A stretch of 64,000 bases of DNA from Corticium candelabrum (GCF_963422355.1 NC_085098.1:8098582-8162581); one strand, 5' to 3'; positions 45,437 to 57,352 are shown, counted from the first letter of the stretch. Numbers and translations: made by a program. The notes: a model not told the origin generated them from the letters alone.

Positions 45437-46036
45437 TTAGCAGTAATTGTCGTCTTGTTTACAGTCTGTAGCAACACGTGTTGGAGTGGCATTTGGTGCT
45501 TTTTTTGCTTTCTTCAGTTTTGATGCTGTGACGGTCGTTGCTGCTTTTGATTTTTTTGCAGCTTGCTCTCGCAGGCGAAAGAACACTTCATCGGATGTCA
45601 AGGCTTCTCCGTAATGGGTTAATCCTACTTTCTTCCTTCCTACAGCACCCTTGGGCTTTGTTTTCTGGTCATGTGCACCTTGTAAGACCTTGGTGAAGTG
45701 TTTCTTGAGGTAAGTCTTTACCATTGGTGTAGTTGGTGTGATCGTAACTGTTCCTCTAAAGGTAATCTCTACATCAGTGTCCAGTGAAGGGTCATTCAGT
45801 ACTTGCTGGCCGTTGTCGTCTTTGTCATCAGAAAGACTTCAGATGGCGACAACTTTTCATTTGGGATGGCGTATGGAAAGAACGGAGATATTCCAGTTTT
45901 TTAAAAGCCACCTATCAAGACTCTAGACCACTCGCAATCCCATAACTGAGCCACGAGAGATGGGAGGATAGCTTTGTCAACTACTGCTGCTGTAGTTTTC
46001 CTTCTTAAGTCATCATTTATTGCACGCCATTTCTAG
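45437..46036 (-). pseudogene. Pogo/Tigger-like transposase, C-terminal part
   Basis: Minus strand, after the nested element. The sequence from 46036 reads through a degraded stretch into LWDCEWSRVLIGGF, then KTGIFPF and IPNEKLSPSE, the usual end of the pogo/Tigger DDE domain. A basic, Lys-rich tail follows (ORF 45724-45437, VKTYLKKHFTKVLQG). Several stops interrupt the first 150 bases. It is the separated 3' half of the gene at 51126-52211. Confidence 0.75.
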
Positions 46037-46457
46037 CCTCGTACCAGACCCCCTCGCGCGTCGTGCCCGGTTCCCGTATAACACGAAAACGCTGGAAAGA
46101 GTCTGGGATCATACCGCCTACCGTTTATGCTGTTAGATGATTATCTTAGCTCGTATGTCACAAAGCCTCGGGCTACTAACACGATTAGTGTAAGTGCTAT
46201 TTACATGTGTCACACAGAAAGTCTCTTGGACGTGGACTCGTTTCTCCTGCGATCGCCAATATATCTCTTACGTTGAACAACCTGCAGCATGTTTTCAGAA
46301 GGCGTACAAGACACGGTAAGCTGGGAGGTGGGAACCCTTTAGGTAGGCCGTTATGGAATGGTAGAATCTTTTTATTAGTACCAGAGTGGTAGGTCTCAGA
46401 CATAGCATAGGATACTTGATTCGCACAGCTGTGCGCAGACTCTCCACAAAGCGCGGA

Positions 46458-47980
46458 ATGGCTTCTGAAAGCGCGAATTTTGAACTCGGTCTGAAATCTG
46501 TTCTTTCCGACGTATTTGGACACCATAGTTTTCGTGAAGGTCAGCTTGAGGCCTCCAAGGCTATTCTTTCGAACAAGGATATGTTTGTTCGACTGAAGAC
46601 TTCGGGCGGCAAATCTTTGTGCTACCTACTGCCTGCCCTTCTCTTGAACGGAGTGTGTGTGATCATTAGCCCGCTGATATCATTGATGCATGATCAGGTA
46701 GATGTAGTTGCTTGAAGCAGCCAGTTTGCTTTAGTTATTAGCCTTCTGATGATTCAAGGTCGCCAAACTGGTAAAAAAGGGATTGTTTGTCACACGAATT
46801 GAGTCCTTGTCAGACGAGAAACTGTTGAAAGACATTTCTTCCAGCAAGTACAAACTAAGTGAGTAGTATTGGACAATCTTTTGGTCAGGCAATGGTGGGT
46901 AACAGTGGTTTGTCTAGTTTATACGTCTCCAGAAGCGATCACATCAAGTTTTGGCGAAACGCATTGTCTAGGCAATTGAAGACAGCAATCTCCTTCATTG
47001 CTATTGATGAAGTACATCTGATCGAAGAGTGGGGTCTACATTTAGACCTTCTTAAAAAGGAACTAAGTTTTATTCGTTCTTGCCTGCCTACTGTCCCAAT
47101 TATGGCTCTCTCAGCAACAGCTCCACTTTTCCTTATTACTTCTGTAACCCAACATCTGAATATGCCTATGTTCTAGTATCTGGATCTCTAAATCGTCCAA
47201 ACTTATATGTTTCTTTGGATTCATCCATCTCTATTTCGTCAGTCTTCCACTTGTTAGCTTCTATGTTGTCCTCTGTAAAGTATTCTAAAGATATTCCAAA
47301 AACTCTTATATTTTGCAGATCAAAGGATGTTTTGTATAAAGTGTATATTCATCTTGTGTACAGCTGCAGTAGTATAACCAGGGGTACAGTAGGACAATAC
47401 CATGCCACAATGACACTTGAGGGGTGCTCCCAACACTATGGAGAATTCAAGTGTGGCAAGCAGCAAGTCATGGTAGCTACTAGTGCGTTTGGCCTTGGTG
47501 TGGACATTGATGACATCAGTGAAGTTATTCTATTCGGTTTTCCAGACAGTGGGTCTGAGCTTGTGCAACTTGCTGGACGTGGAGGGAGAGATCCACTAAG
47601 GTTGTGCCTTGTTCGGTTTGTGGCACACTCTCAGGACCGTAGGCTGTCAGTGTGCAACAACGAAATTGTGACTCTTGCCTCAAATAAGGTCTGTTTGAGA
47701 AGAGTTCTTGTTTACAAGATTTTGCAGTCAGATGAGCCATTACCTGATAGTGATTTGTGCTGTTTCTTCTGCAATGCATCTGACGAGCGACCTCATATTT
47801 TTAGCCTGAGGTGGATTGCACCTTACCACTTCCTCCTATTCCATGCAGATCTGCACCGTTGAGATCACGTCGTGTTGTTGCTGGTCAGAAAGCTGCTTTG
47901 AGGAAAGCACTACTTGAACTTAGAAGGACGGCAGGTGCCACAAGATACAGAATGAGAGGACTAGATGGGGTCTAATCCAT
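46458..47980 (+). pseudogene. RecQ-like superfamily 2 helicase of the nested element, frameshifted
   Basis: Helicase motifs in order: LKTSGGKSLCYLLPALL (Walker A-like, 46595), VIISPLISLMHDQ (46660), IAIDEVHLIEEWG (DEVH box, 47000), IMALSATAP (motif III, 47100), KTLIFCRSKD (47300), VMVATSAFGLGVD (motif V, 47470) and QLAGRGGRDP (motif VI, 47565), then a Cys-containing segment with CCFFCNASDE (47757). A first intron near 46697-46760 is plausible. A stop after NMPMF (about 47174) and a frame change to the ORF ending 47862, plus another before the tail near 47850-47980, show that it is broken. Host RecQ genes are usually longer and have RQC/HRDC domains, absent here. Confidence 0.85.
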
Positions 47981-48244
47981 GTTAGTGATTGATAAACTAG
48001 TAAAAAATGTAATAAGATTTGATCAGAAAATGATGTTAGGTCACTAGGAGTTGTAAGGGACTTCAGATTAGCAGTTTTAAAGTTAATGAGTTTCACATTC
48101 CTTGCACTATAGCCAATATTAGTAGTGATGGTACAAGGAGCACTTCAGCTTGTAGACATGTTTTAGGAGAGATTACAAATCACTAGTAACTCACTTTAAG
48201 CTATGTTTCTCAATACAAGTAGTTATGATATTATGTACATGTGT

Positions 48245-50642
48245 CTATTTCTGACATAGCTGTATGTCATCAAGAGAATCAATTTCTTCATGGTCTTCAG
48301 TGGACTGATTGTCCTCAATTCTCAGGTCTGTCTTACTTAGAAACTTTGCAATCCATTGCTTGGATAAGGCAACTTCATATCCTTTTTTCTCTGATGTTGT
48401 GAAATGTCTGTTAGATGGCAACTTTCTTTTGAGAATCCGACAAGTGACTTGACTGGCCAATAGAATGGATGTCATCATTTGGATGTCTTTTTCAGCACTT
48501 GTACTTGTATGCCTTGTACCTACATGAGGAGCATGAACTTCCTGATAACATAACAGTGCAGCATCATGTAATAGCTGAGATGCTAAGCTTATTACTCTTA
48601 AATGATGGAGGGTGATACTACCACAAGAAGATCGTAAAGCTGTTTTTGATGACAAGATTGTGGTGTTCTACTGCCATGTCTATTGCTTTCCCATGACCAG
48701 GTATGCCCAGAGAATTAACAGCTCTGTTGTGAGTTACTATGTAAGCAAGCCTCTTGGAAAAGTCAGCCTTCAGATTGGCTAAGAGATTTGCTGCTTCATT
48801 GCTGTAGTTGCTTCTCTTTGTTGTGAGGAAGTACAGTAACCACATTCGCCAATGTTGGATAACTCTTGGGCCATCTTCGTACTTGATGGCTTCCCTCAAA
48901 TCTTCATAAAAGAGGGCCATGCGCAGAAAAGAACGATGGAAATTATACAGGTTATCTGCATCATGGTCATCTTTATCTGTTCCTATAACTAGCACGTCAT
49001 TGGCGAATCTCTCTGCTGTTTAGTTTAGCCATGAGTTCGTTATAATGGTTGCATCTTGTACAATTAAATCTGAAATAGCAGATATATTGAGAAGGGTGAT
49101 GAGGGATGCAGTCAGATGTGCTTCTAATGCATGTTCGAGGAACTCATCGGATTGTTGAATTTTTGTTGCAGCAGCGGTGACTCCACTTTGGTTGATCAGT
49201 TTGCTGAGATGAGCCAATGAGCCAGGAAAATCATGTGACTCCCAAAATATGAGGAAGATGACTTTTAGGCACTCCCATGCAAAGTGGAAATCACCAGGAT
49301 TCTCTTTCGCCCATAGGAGGCGTGCTGAAAAATATCTGCTACCCTTCTACGCCGAGCTGCACGAATTGCCCTGCAAGTCGCTTGGTCACCGACAACACAT
49401 TGTTGAACAGTATTATCTATCGCCAGCATTTTTTGAAATTCTTCAAGAATAGTAACATTATTGTCAGTGTAACTTTTATCTATGTCTATCACTGCAATAG
49501 GGTGGATAATAGATTTTGTTGTTGGGTGGTCATGGTTGTCATATTGATGTCTTGCTTTAAGGTGATTGCAGCATTTGAACCTGTGTATGAGTACCTTCTG
49601 AACTCTTGTCTGAGCAGATTCGTGAAATGTTTTGTTTGTCATCATCATTCGGTAGAATGTCTTCCACAGCTAAATCTCCTCGAGTGCATTGTGGTAATTC
49701 TGTTGTGTTGTAATCAGGTGGGGGAAGTCTGGCTACTTTGACAGCCAAGCGGCTCGTAAAGTTCCATGCCTCTGTATGTCTGGCTTGTCTCTCATGGGTG
49801 ACACGTTTCTCAATATTTATGTTGTTATAGGCAACGATCCAGTCTTCATGTTGAAGCTCTCTGTTCTGCTCTATTGCCTTTGCAGCGTTTTCCACATACC
49901 TAAAAGTTTGACTACATGACAAGCAGACACCCATATGGTTAAGAGTAGTAATGACTTGTTTACTAGTTGCCCTGGCAGCCAGCATCAAACTAACTAGAAG
50001 CTGAAAACCTTTGACCTTGTCACTTGTTTTCTTCGCTAGTAAGCAGACTGCTGCCAAGCTGTAGATATCTTTTGGTCCTGTAGTGGTGTCAGTTTGGCCT
50101 ATCGAGGAACGCAGTGATGTAATTTTGAGAGCGTGTGTAGGTAATTGGCTGTGTAGATTATGTAAACTAAAGTCTGCAGTCAGTGAAGATGCATCTGCTG
50201 CATCAACTGGATCTGTTGACATGATTCCTCCAGCTCTCTGTAGCGCATTCAGCTCAGCGTTAATTTCTGTACCTACTTGATGCCACTGGATAGATTGACT
50301 CTCAATAATTGATTGTTGCAGTTTAGCCTCCAAGTCTTGTCCGAGCTTCTTTTCACGTTTGAGCTCAGCTTCTAATTGTGTAATTTGTAGTAGATGGTCA
50401 GAGGTCGGTGATGTAATATCCTTTGATGACTCTTGTATGCAAGAACGTTCGGCTGGACTTTCCTCATGATCACTCTTTCTCCGGATACCGCAGTAAACGT
50501 ATGAGCGGCAGCCGTGAACTCTGGCGCGTTTCCAATCTACAGTTGATCCAAAGGCAAGTCGCACTAGCTTGCCAACATCCACAGAAGACAGCGTTGCCTT
50601 TCCGGCGGCCAACAAGCTACAGTTGACGCTGTTCATTACCAC
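48245..50642 (-). pseudogene. DUF6589-like protein, putative transposase of the nested element
   Basis: The ORF from 50642 encodes a Ser/Thr-rich and coiled-coil N-terminus (LEAELKREKKLGQDLEAKL), then a conserved helical region (LVSLMLAARATSKQVITTLN, CLSCSQTFRYVENAAKAI). A core with CVVGDQATCRAIRAARRRR follows (about 49400), then in another frame ENPGDFHFAWECLKVIFLIF (about 49290). The C-terminal ORFs (48995-48618, 48655-48245) include MAVEHHNLVIKN. The GDQ...GDFH...EH order is the pattern I associate with DUF6589 proteins of mobile elements. At least three frame changes break it. It converges with the helicase, as expected for one two-gene transposon. The family name is from memory and not searched. 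Confidence 0.62.
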
Positions 50643-50967
50643 TTTCGTTAGAACTCTATCTGATGAGCTTCCCGACTCATATTGTTTTTGTAGCCTAGCA
50701 CAGTCATAAAGCAGCGCTTAGTGCATGCATAGACTCCAGGCTACTGGTGATCGAATCACATTGGACCATACAGCTTCAGATAACGTGAATCGAACTCAGG
50801 AGATCGCTCTGTGAATGAATCGGTTTCCATGTCGCAAAGACGAACGAAAAACAAACAATGAATGTATGCAATTCTGGGATATCACAGATAGCGTTATGCT
50901 TAATTTGCTTTGATAGAAAGGTGTATTGTTACAGCATAATGAACTAATAGCATGAAAATATTGACGT

Positions 50968-51035
50968 TGGTAACGCGGGGTGACACTTAGATGACGTGGG
51001 ATGACACTTAGATGACGTGGGGTGACACTAGATGA
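50968..51035. repeat. Subterminal 21-bp tandem repeat
   Basis: Three near-identical units of TGACACTTAGATGACGTGGGA immediately inside the right inverted repeat of the 5.1 kb element. Similar subterminal arrays are often transposase-binding sites. Confidence 0.85.
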
Positions 51036-51125
51036 AGAAAGTAGGCGGTATGATCCCAGACCCTCTCCAGCGTTTTCGTGTTATACGGGAACCGGGCACC
51101 ACGCTCGAGAAGGTCTGGTACGAGG

Positions 51126-52211
51126 CCATCCATTTCGACTTCATGAGTCCAAACAAGCCAACATCATGTGGCTGAGTGATGTGTGTGGTATGGGCTGGCA
51201 CTGCTATTAGATGGATGTTGTTCTTTCTAGCTTTTTGAATGACTATCAGTCCAAGCTGGGAAGCATGGCCATCCATAGATAGAACTACTGGGCCTGTCTC
51301 AATCTCAAAGATGGTATGAAAAGCTTCTCAAACCAGCTACAGAAGTTGTCTCTTTTCATCCATCCTGACTCACTCGCACCATAAAGGGCTCCCTTGGGTC
51401 CATTCAAACACCACCTATCTCATATATTTTTGCCTAGAATGAAAGGAGGCAATTTACCACTTGTCTCTGAAAATCAGCTTCAACCACAATTGTACTAATT
51501 TTACCTGGATTTAAGGATGTATGGTTGGAGTAGGTGGCTGGCTGCAGAACCACATGCATGAACGGTGTACATATGTTTTCCAGAGCCACCACTGGTGTGG
51601 TATACGTCATGAGCTCTACACTGTGAAAGAACGCGTTTTTAAGTCAGGTCAGTAAAAAATCCTGCTTCATCACAGTTCCACAGTCGACTCTGTCTGTCTT
51701 CAACTGGAATCTGTAGATTGCTTAACTTCTCTGCCAGGAATTCAAACCACTGCTGTAATTTGGATTTGGTGGCAGCTTGTGCTCTGTGTACGGACAAGTG
51801 TTCAGGTTTTCTTTCAGACACAATGGGCCATCCTCGTAAAAATTCTTGCCACCAGTCATACCCAAGAATTCCTTGTCTGAAACCGTTTTGTCTGCCATTG
51901 GATAACCGGTAGTCTTTGATGACATGGCTAACAGTGGTTCTGGTCAAACCAAATCCAAGCTCTTGCAAGCTGATGCAAGTAAGTACCACTTCTCTTTTTT
52001 TCTCTGCTTAACACTGTTGATTTGCCTCGATACCGTTTTGTAGAGATATTTTTATAATGATCATGGACAGTTGACCAGGGAATTCCATATTTTTTAGCTG
52101 CTGCGTTGATACTGATGGCTCCTTTCCTATTCGGAGCTTTTGGAGAGCCGCTGCAAGTTGTTCATCAGGCCACTTGTTCTTTGGGGACTTGTGTTTGTAG
52201 TTCCTGACCAT
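51126..52211 (-). pseudogene. Pogo/Tigger-like transposase, N-terminal part
   Basis: It starts MVRNYKHKSPKNKWPDEQL (52211) with a psq-type helix-turn-helix whose second half (INAAAKKYGIPWSTVHDHYK) is in a shifted frame. The ORF 51989-51639 has the CENP-B-type region and the first DDE Asp in RLWNCDEAGF. The ORF from 51276 has DGHASQLGLIVIQKA and VPAHTTHITQPHDVGLFG, the second Asp region. Coding stops where the 5.1 kb element is inserted (51125) and resumes at 46036. Frameshifts plus the insertion make it dead. Confidence 0.85.
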
Positions 52212-52329
52212 GATAATAAAAGCAAACTGAAAGCAATAATTCGAAGACTTGCAATAATGATGTGCATCACAATCGACACGTAAATGAATGTTGATGCAAG
52301 CTGGGTGCTACATATATCTTCTCTGTCTG

Positions 52330-52850
52330 AAGGCGTGACTTGGTGCTCAGCAGGAGTGTACCACCTTGTTGTGTGAACGCAGTCTTCTAGACAGTCATTT
52401 AGTGGTGTGTTGTTGAGGTTGTAATGGTCTGTGGTAAGGCATAGGTGTGGCACACTGCAGTACATTGCCTGGGGATGTGGTCGTCAGGAGGGGTGACTCT
52501 TTTAAGCTCAGCAGGAGTGTACCATCCTCTTATGTGAACTCAGTTGCCCTAACTGCCATTTAGTGGTTTGTAGCTGAGTTAATAGTAGTAAGTACAAAGG
52601 TATTTGTGATTTGTTGTAGACTAGATTGCTTTCAGATGTGGACTTTTGGAGGCGTGACTTATCTGTTCTTAGCAGGAGTGTAAAATCTTGTTATGTGAAC
52701 TTAGTCTCTCTGACAGCCATAAAGTGGTTTAGAACACTGCGTTATTAGTATATTGTTGTAAATTGCGTTGTCTTGCTAGTCAGCCAACACAAAAAGAGTC
52801 TACTACAAGTCTATGTGAAGTTGGTCTCTCTGGCAGCCTTTTATTTGTTT
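52330..52850. repeat. 161-bp direct repeats in the 5' region of the pogo-like element
   Basis: AGCAGGAGTGTA recurs at about 52350, 52511 and 52672, a constant 161-base spacing. It is followed each time by a TTRTGTGAAC block and a CCATTTAGTGG-like block. A partial fourth unit (CTATGTGAAGTT) is near 52811. The units lie upstream of the transposase start, so they may be promoter or transposase-binding repeats. Confidence 0.8.
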
Positions 52851-53193
52851 ATGTAGCTACTGTTTAGGTAGTCAAACAATTCAATTTGCTAACTGTGAAA
52901 TTATAGCTTACTGCAATATCGAGAATAAGCAATTACTACATGTACCTACCACGCTCATTCCGCTACTTGCAACAAAAAAGTACGTACGGAAGAACATCCA
53001 GGCCCTCGAAGCGATAGCAACAAAATCGCCTCTTAGGCCGCATAGCAACTTACAGTGAAACTCATAATCCTGCGCCAAGTAGTCTACTAATAGGAGAAGA
53101 GTTACAAATCCTAAACTGGAAGTGAGACGCTTCACACTGGAACAGGGAGAGGAACAGCTATTGATATTCACGGAGTTACTCCGGATTACCCTA

Positions 53194-53689
53194 CCAACTA
53201 GATTGCAGAAACCCGAATAATTACAAGCGGCGGGTTGATATTAGTTTGCCGTTTTCGGCTGCACTGATATTAATGGACACAAATATTATAGCGCGCTTTA
53301 AACGCCGCCTTTATATAAATTCCACTCTCAAATGAACGTCTATTTTTTAAAACCTCATCTTTGCATAAATTATTAAGAGACACTCCTTTTGAACAAACAA
53401 GCACTTTATTTAGCAGCAACTTTTCACATTAATTTGAGAAAATTTGTTACGTGAATAAGAAAATAAATAATGTGTTAATTCTGTAATTGTTCTGTTTTAC
53501 AGTTGATTATAGTACAGTAGTCTCTATTTTATGACAACTTTAGGAGCCTGTAAGAACTTGTCATGAAATGAAGGTAGTCTCTGATGAAGAGTAGCATGCC
53601 ATACAAATTTGTACGTCAGGTGCTTGACCAAACTTGTCTTAGAGATTACACATCTGAAGAGTTGAACTGAATGATGGACTACTAAATAG
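53194..53689. other. Intergenic sequence between transposons
   Basis: AT-rich sequence without an ORF of note or recognisable repeat ends. Confidence 0.4.
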
Positions 53690-55895
53690 ACGATACTTGG
53701 GGCGAGCGGAGCATTTGTCTACTGCTTGCGCAATTTCGATGGTAACACGCATCTTTCCCTGATCTTCCTGTACACGAAAATTTCTTTTCCGGATCTGCTT
53801 CTGAACTGTAGATCATCTTGATGTTGATTAGGCTTTGTAGGTAAGTTCACTACTTACCATTTTGTGCATCTTGTGAGAGACTTTGCCTGCGTAGAGACGC
53901 GTAAAAAGCTATTTCTTGAGTACGGCTTCTCGAGGGTAAGGGACTGCTGTTCAAACTGAAGTCGCCTAATTCACACTCTAAACAGATATACGTGGAGTGG
54001 AAAGACAGACTACTCATCGCCTAACGATGAATTAGATTTGAAGTAAAATCATGCCATCTGGGAATTCATTTGGGGTAACCAGACATGAAGGACGTTCCGC
54101 GTTGTTTCTGCCATGGGCAGTCTAGCTTGGTTCTGTATATATGTGATTGATTAAGTTGTAGTTGTTAGTGTGATAACTTGCATTTGATAAGTATAGTACA
54201 CGTACTGTCTAGCTACAGTCTGTTTACAATTATCCTTACAGTCTATAGTACCAGCAACAGCTATGTCTGAAGTAAGACAACACATTATGACATACACACT
54301 ATTCCATAGCTGTAATATCTAAATCAGAAAGCAGAAACTGTTTTATCTCATTCGCAGTTAATCAAGACATGTGTATAGTAGTGATATCAAAATAAAGAAG
54401 TTAAAATTTATTGTCGAAAATGTTACTGAGACAGAAGCTGATGGTTTACGACGGATAATTGAAAATCAAGCAAATGAAATAGTGAAACTTCAAAACAATA
54501 TTAGAGTTCTTGAGTAAGACCTTGCATATGCAAAGTGTGAGTTGCAAGGAAGGCATTCTTGTTCAACACACTGCCAAATAATAAAATCAAATTTTACACC
54601 TTTTGTGTCGAGAAATGTGCTTGATCGGTGTGGATTTGGATTGAACCAACAGCGAAGACTATTATTCTGTCTGTATAGCAAACAAAAAATCAGGCCAAAG
54701 TACATCAAGTGATGTCAGGTCATGAGCTCACTGACTTTCATGAAGGGTTGGATAGGCTAGACGAATTTTTGCTGACTCTAGTTTGACAAGATACACAGCT
54801 CCACAGTTGAAGAACGCTATATGGGGAAACAAAAAACAATTAGTTCTATTCAGCCACACGGTGCGTCATGTTTGGTTACCACGAATAGATTCACCAGACC
54901 TGCCAACCTAGCTGAATGAAAATGCGTGAGTTTGCAGGAAAAAATGCAAGACAATGCAGGAGTCTAACAATTTTGACACGCCTACAATAACATTAATATC
55001 AATAAACTTTATTTTGTAATAAGTGCTAAATAATATATAAATAGAACACTAAGAATAAGCAAAGTGCAAAAAACATACACAGAAATTGTACGTACTACTG
55101 CCCGTTAGGCTAAATATAAGAACAAGGTATGTACACATTCTCGTTGCTAGTTGGGATGTTCTAGATTCTATTGTTTTGTGGCTTTTTTAGATAACTCTAA
55201 AAAACTTCTTGGTAGTCTAAGGTAGCTATCCCCTCCTTCTTTTCAATTCCGGACAGTTTGTCTAACCGACTCCTTTTTCTATCTTAATATTGAGGCCCGG
55301 AAGCTCTGATTGTGACTAAGTATGTACGAAAGAGAAAACTGAAAATAGGAGTTGCACATAGGCATTGATATCCAAATCACATAATTAGTGTTTTTGTTAA
55401 GTGTATGGTTACACAGAACAGGCACGCCCACCAATGGTCAGAATGCGGAAGATTTGATGCCAAATGCAAGTAAACGGGAAAAAAGTCTCAAATGCTTGAG
55501 AGTTGGCAGTTCTGGTTCCCCTACCGCAAACACTTTACCTGACCAAACTTCCATCGATAAGCAATGAGTAGTCTGTCTTTCCTCTGCACGTATATCTGTT
55601 CAGAGTGTCAATCAGGCGACTTTAGCTTGAACAGCAGTCTCTTAACCTTGAGAAGCCGTACTCAAAAAATAGCTTCATACTCGTCTCTACGCAGGCAGAG
55701 TCTCTCACAAGATACATGAAATGGTATATAGTAAACTTACTTACAAAGCCTAGTCAACGGCAAGATGATCTACGGATCAGAAGCAGACCCGGAAACGTGG
55801 ACTTTGTGTACAGCGAGATCGGCGAAAGGTACGTGATACCCTCAAAATTGCGCATGCTCTGAAAGATCCGCCCCAAATATCGTTTATCTAAACAT
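53690..55895. mobile_element. Non-autonomous element with inverted arms of about 340 bp
   Basis: The left arm (about 53690-54030) and right arm (about 55555-55893) are inverted copies. Shared landmarks include TTGTGAGAGACT, GTACGGCTTCTC and GACAGACTACTCAT. The ends are around ACGATACTTGGGGCG and ACGATATTTGGGGCG. The inside has a short coiled-coil-like frame near 54360-54516 (IKKLKFIVENVTETEADGL) but no transposase. A further inverted pair around CTGCCAAC (about 54900 and 55505) suggests another MITE inside. Confidence 0.75.
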
Positions 55896-56175
55896 TGTAT
55901 CACTACCGCACTCTATATGTAAAAATGCGACAAATCTAAAATGGCGGTCCATACAAAAGTATTCAAACGCATCCGAACCGTATCTCTCAGAACTTATTAC
56001 AGAGATTTCGGACCCACGTAGTGCTCAACTTCAAACGTTTTATAGCTAATGATAACCAGACTATCACCGCTGACACTAACTGTTTCAGAAGCCATCTATC
56101 GGCAAGTAAAAAAACCAGATTTAGTCTTTCACATTTCACTTTTGTCAGCCAAGCTAGCGCCTCACTCAAAGCAGC
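55896..56175. other. Spacer between transposon and minisatellite
   Basis: No feature could be supported in this stretch. Confidence 0.4.
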
Positions 56176-56850
56176 TACAACGACGAGAATAAGTGCGCGT
56201 AACTGCCCACCTATTTAAGCGTAACTGGCGTCACTGCGCGCTTATGTAAACGTAGCTAATGTAACTGCGCGTAACTGCGTGTAATTGCGCATAAATGCGC
56301 GCCAATCTGGGCATACATGCGCACCGAACTGCGCGCCAGTTTGGGCCTTACTGCGTGCACAACTGCGCGTAACTGCGCGTCCATCTGAGCGTATCTCCGC
56401 ATCAAACTGTACTCCCATCTGTGTTTACTGGACGCCCAATTGCTCGTAGCTGCGCGCCCAACTGCGCGCCCAACTGCGCGAAACTGCGCGTCCATCTGAG
56501 TGTATCTCAGCATTGAACTGTACTCCCATCTGGGTTTACTGGACGCTCAATTGTTCCTAGCTGCGCGCCCAACTGCGCGCACATCGGGCGTAACTGCGCT
56601 CCCAATTACTCGTAACTGCGCGTAACTGGGCTTAACTGCGCGAAACTGCGCGTTCATCTGAGCGTAACTGCGCGCCAATCTGCGCGACAATCTGAACATA
56701 AATGCGAACCGAACAGCGCGTAACTTCGGGTAACAGCGCGTGTCTTTTCGCCCATGTGGGCGTAACTGCACTCTAAATTGCGCGTTTATCTAAACGTTAC
56801 TGTTTGCCCAACTACGCGTAACTACGCGTAACTGCTCAACTGCAGTTGTA
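56176..56850. repeat. Degenerate minisatellite built on AACTGCGCG
   Basis: Dozens of variants of AACTGCGCGT and AACTGCGCGCCC, mixed with ATCTGAGCGT-type units. A higher-order copy of about 111 bp is seen at about 56381 and 56492 (CCATCTGAG, CTGTACTCCCATCTG, TTTACTGGACGC). Apparent ORFs on the minus strand (RAVGRAV, SYAQMDAQ) are translations of the repeat. Confidence 0.92.
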
Positions 56851-57352
56851 AGGTGCACGAGTGTTATTTGGTGTCGTGGAGTAAGATTAAAGTAGAAATA
56901 ATTTTTAAATTAACCCTACTATTTCTGACCAGTTATTACGTTGCGGGTACGTAGGTCATCACGTGAGTCATCGCGTGGAGTGACGTCGGTAACGCGCGTA
57001 CCTTGTCTCCACCTCCGGTCAGTACCTGGCTTTGCTATTCCGGTTTCCTGCAAAGGAGACTTCGTCAATATTTTTAAATTATAGCCTAAACGATTTGCTA
57101 TTAAATTATCTTTCGAATGAACCTACTTTGAGGAGTCTACGTTTTCGTAATCGCTAGATATCGCAGTTTGCACATCTCTGACGTCATGGTCTGTTTTCGG
57201 CCACGTGACTTTATCGTCGAATATCCACCTTCCTGAACATTGGTAGCCAATCAAAATATTTTGCACTGTTAGACACACCTTTAAGGCGTGTCTACGCATA
57301 TAAGGAAATTTTAACGGCGCATGCGGCTTGATCATAATTTTCTTTCGACCGG

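Larger units (their letters stand above)
46037..51125. mobile_element. 5.1 kb element: RecQ-like helicase plus DUF6589-like protein (Academ-type?)
   Basis: Inverted repeats of about 85 bp (46037-46121 and 51041-51125) start CCTCGTACCAGACC and end near GGCGGTATGATCCCAGAC in the right copy. The element interrupts the pogo-like transposase coding sequence, which continues on both sides. It carries a RecQ-like helicase on plus and a DUF6589-like gene on minus, which converge. A helicase plus separate transposase is what I recall for the AcademH group; that label is inference. Confidence 0.75.
43193..53191 (-). mobile_element. Pogo/Tigger-like DNA transposon, host of two nested insertions
   Basis: Terminal inverted repeats are about 25 bp: GGGTAATCCGGGGCAACTCC at 43193, and GGGTAATCCGGAGTAACTCC read from 53191 on the minus strand. 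A TA duplication flanks both ends (43191-43192, 53192-53193), as expected for the Tc1/mariner-pogo group. Without the nested elements at about 43455-45403 and 46037-51125 it would be about 3 kb, a normal size. Its transposase is on the minus strand, the same strand as the adjacent cysteine synthase gene. Confidence 0.88.

Noticed and set aside
56256..56771. Minus-strand ORFs with RAVGRAV and SYAQMDAQ repeats as a repeat protein
   Set aside because: They follow the DNA minisatellite and several frames are open at once; no start context or domain.
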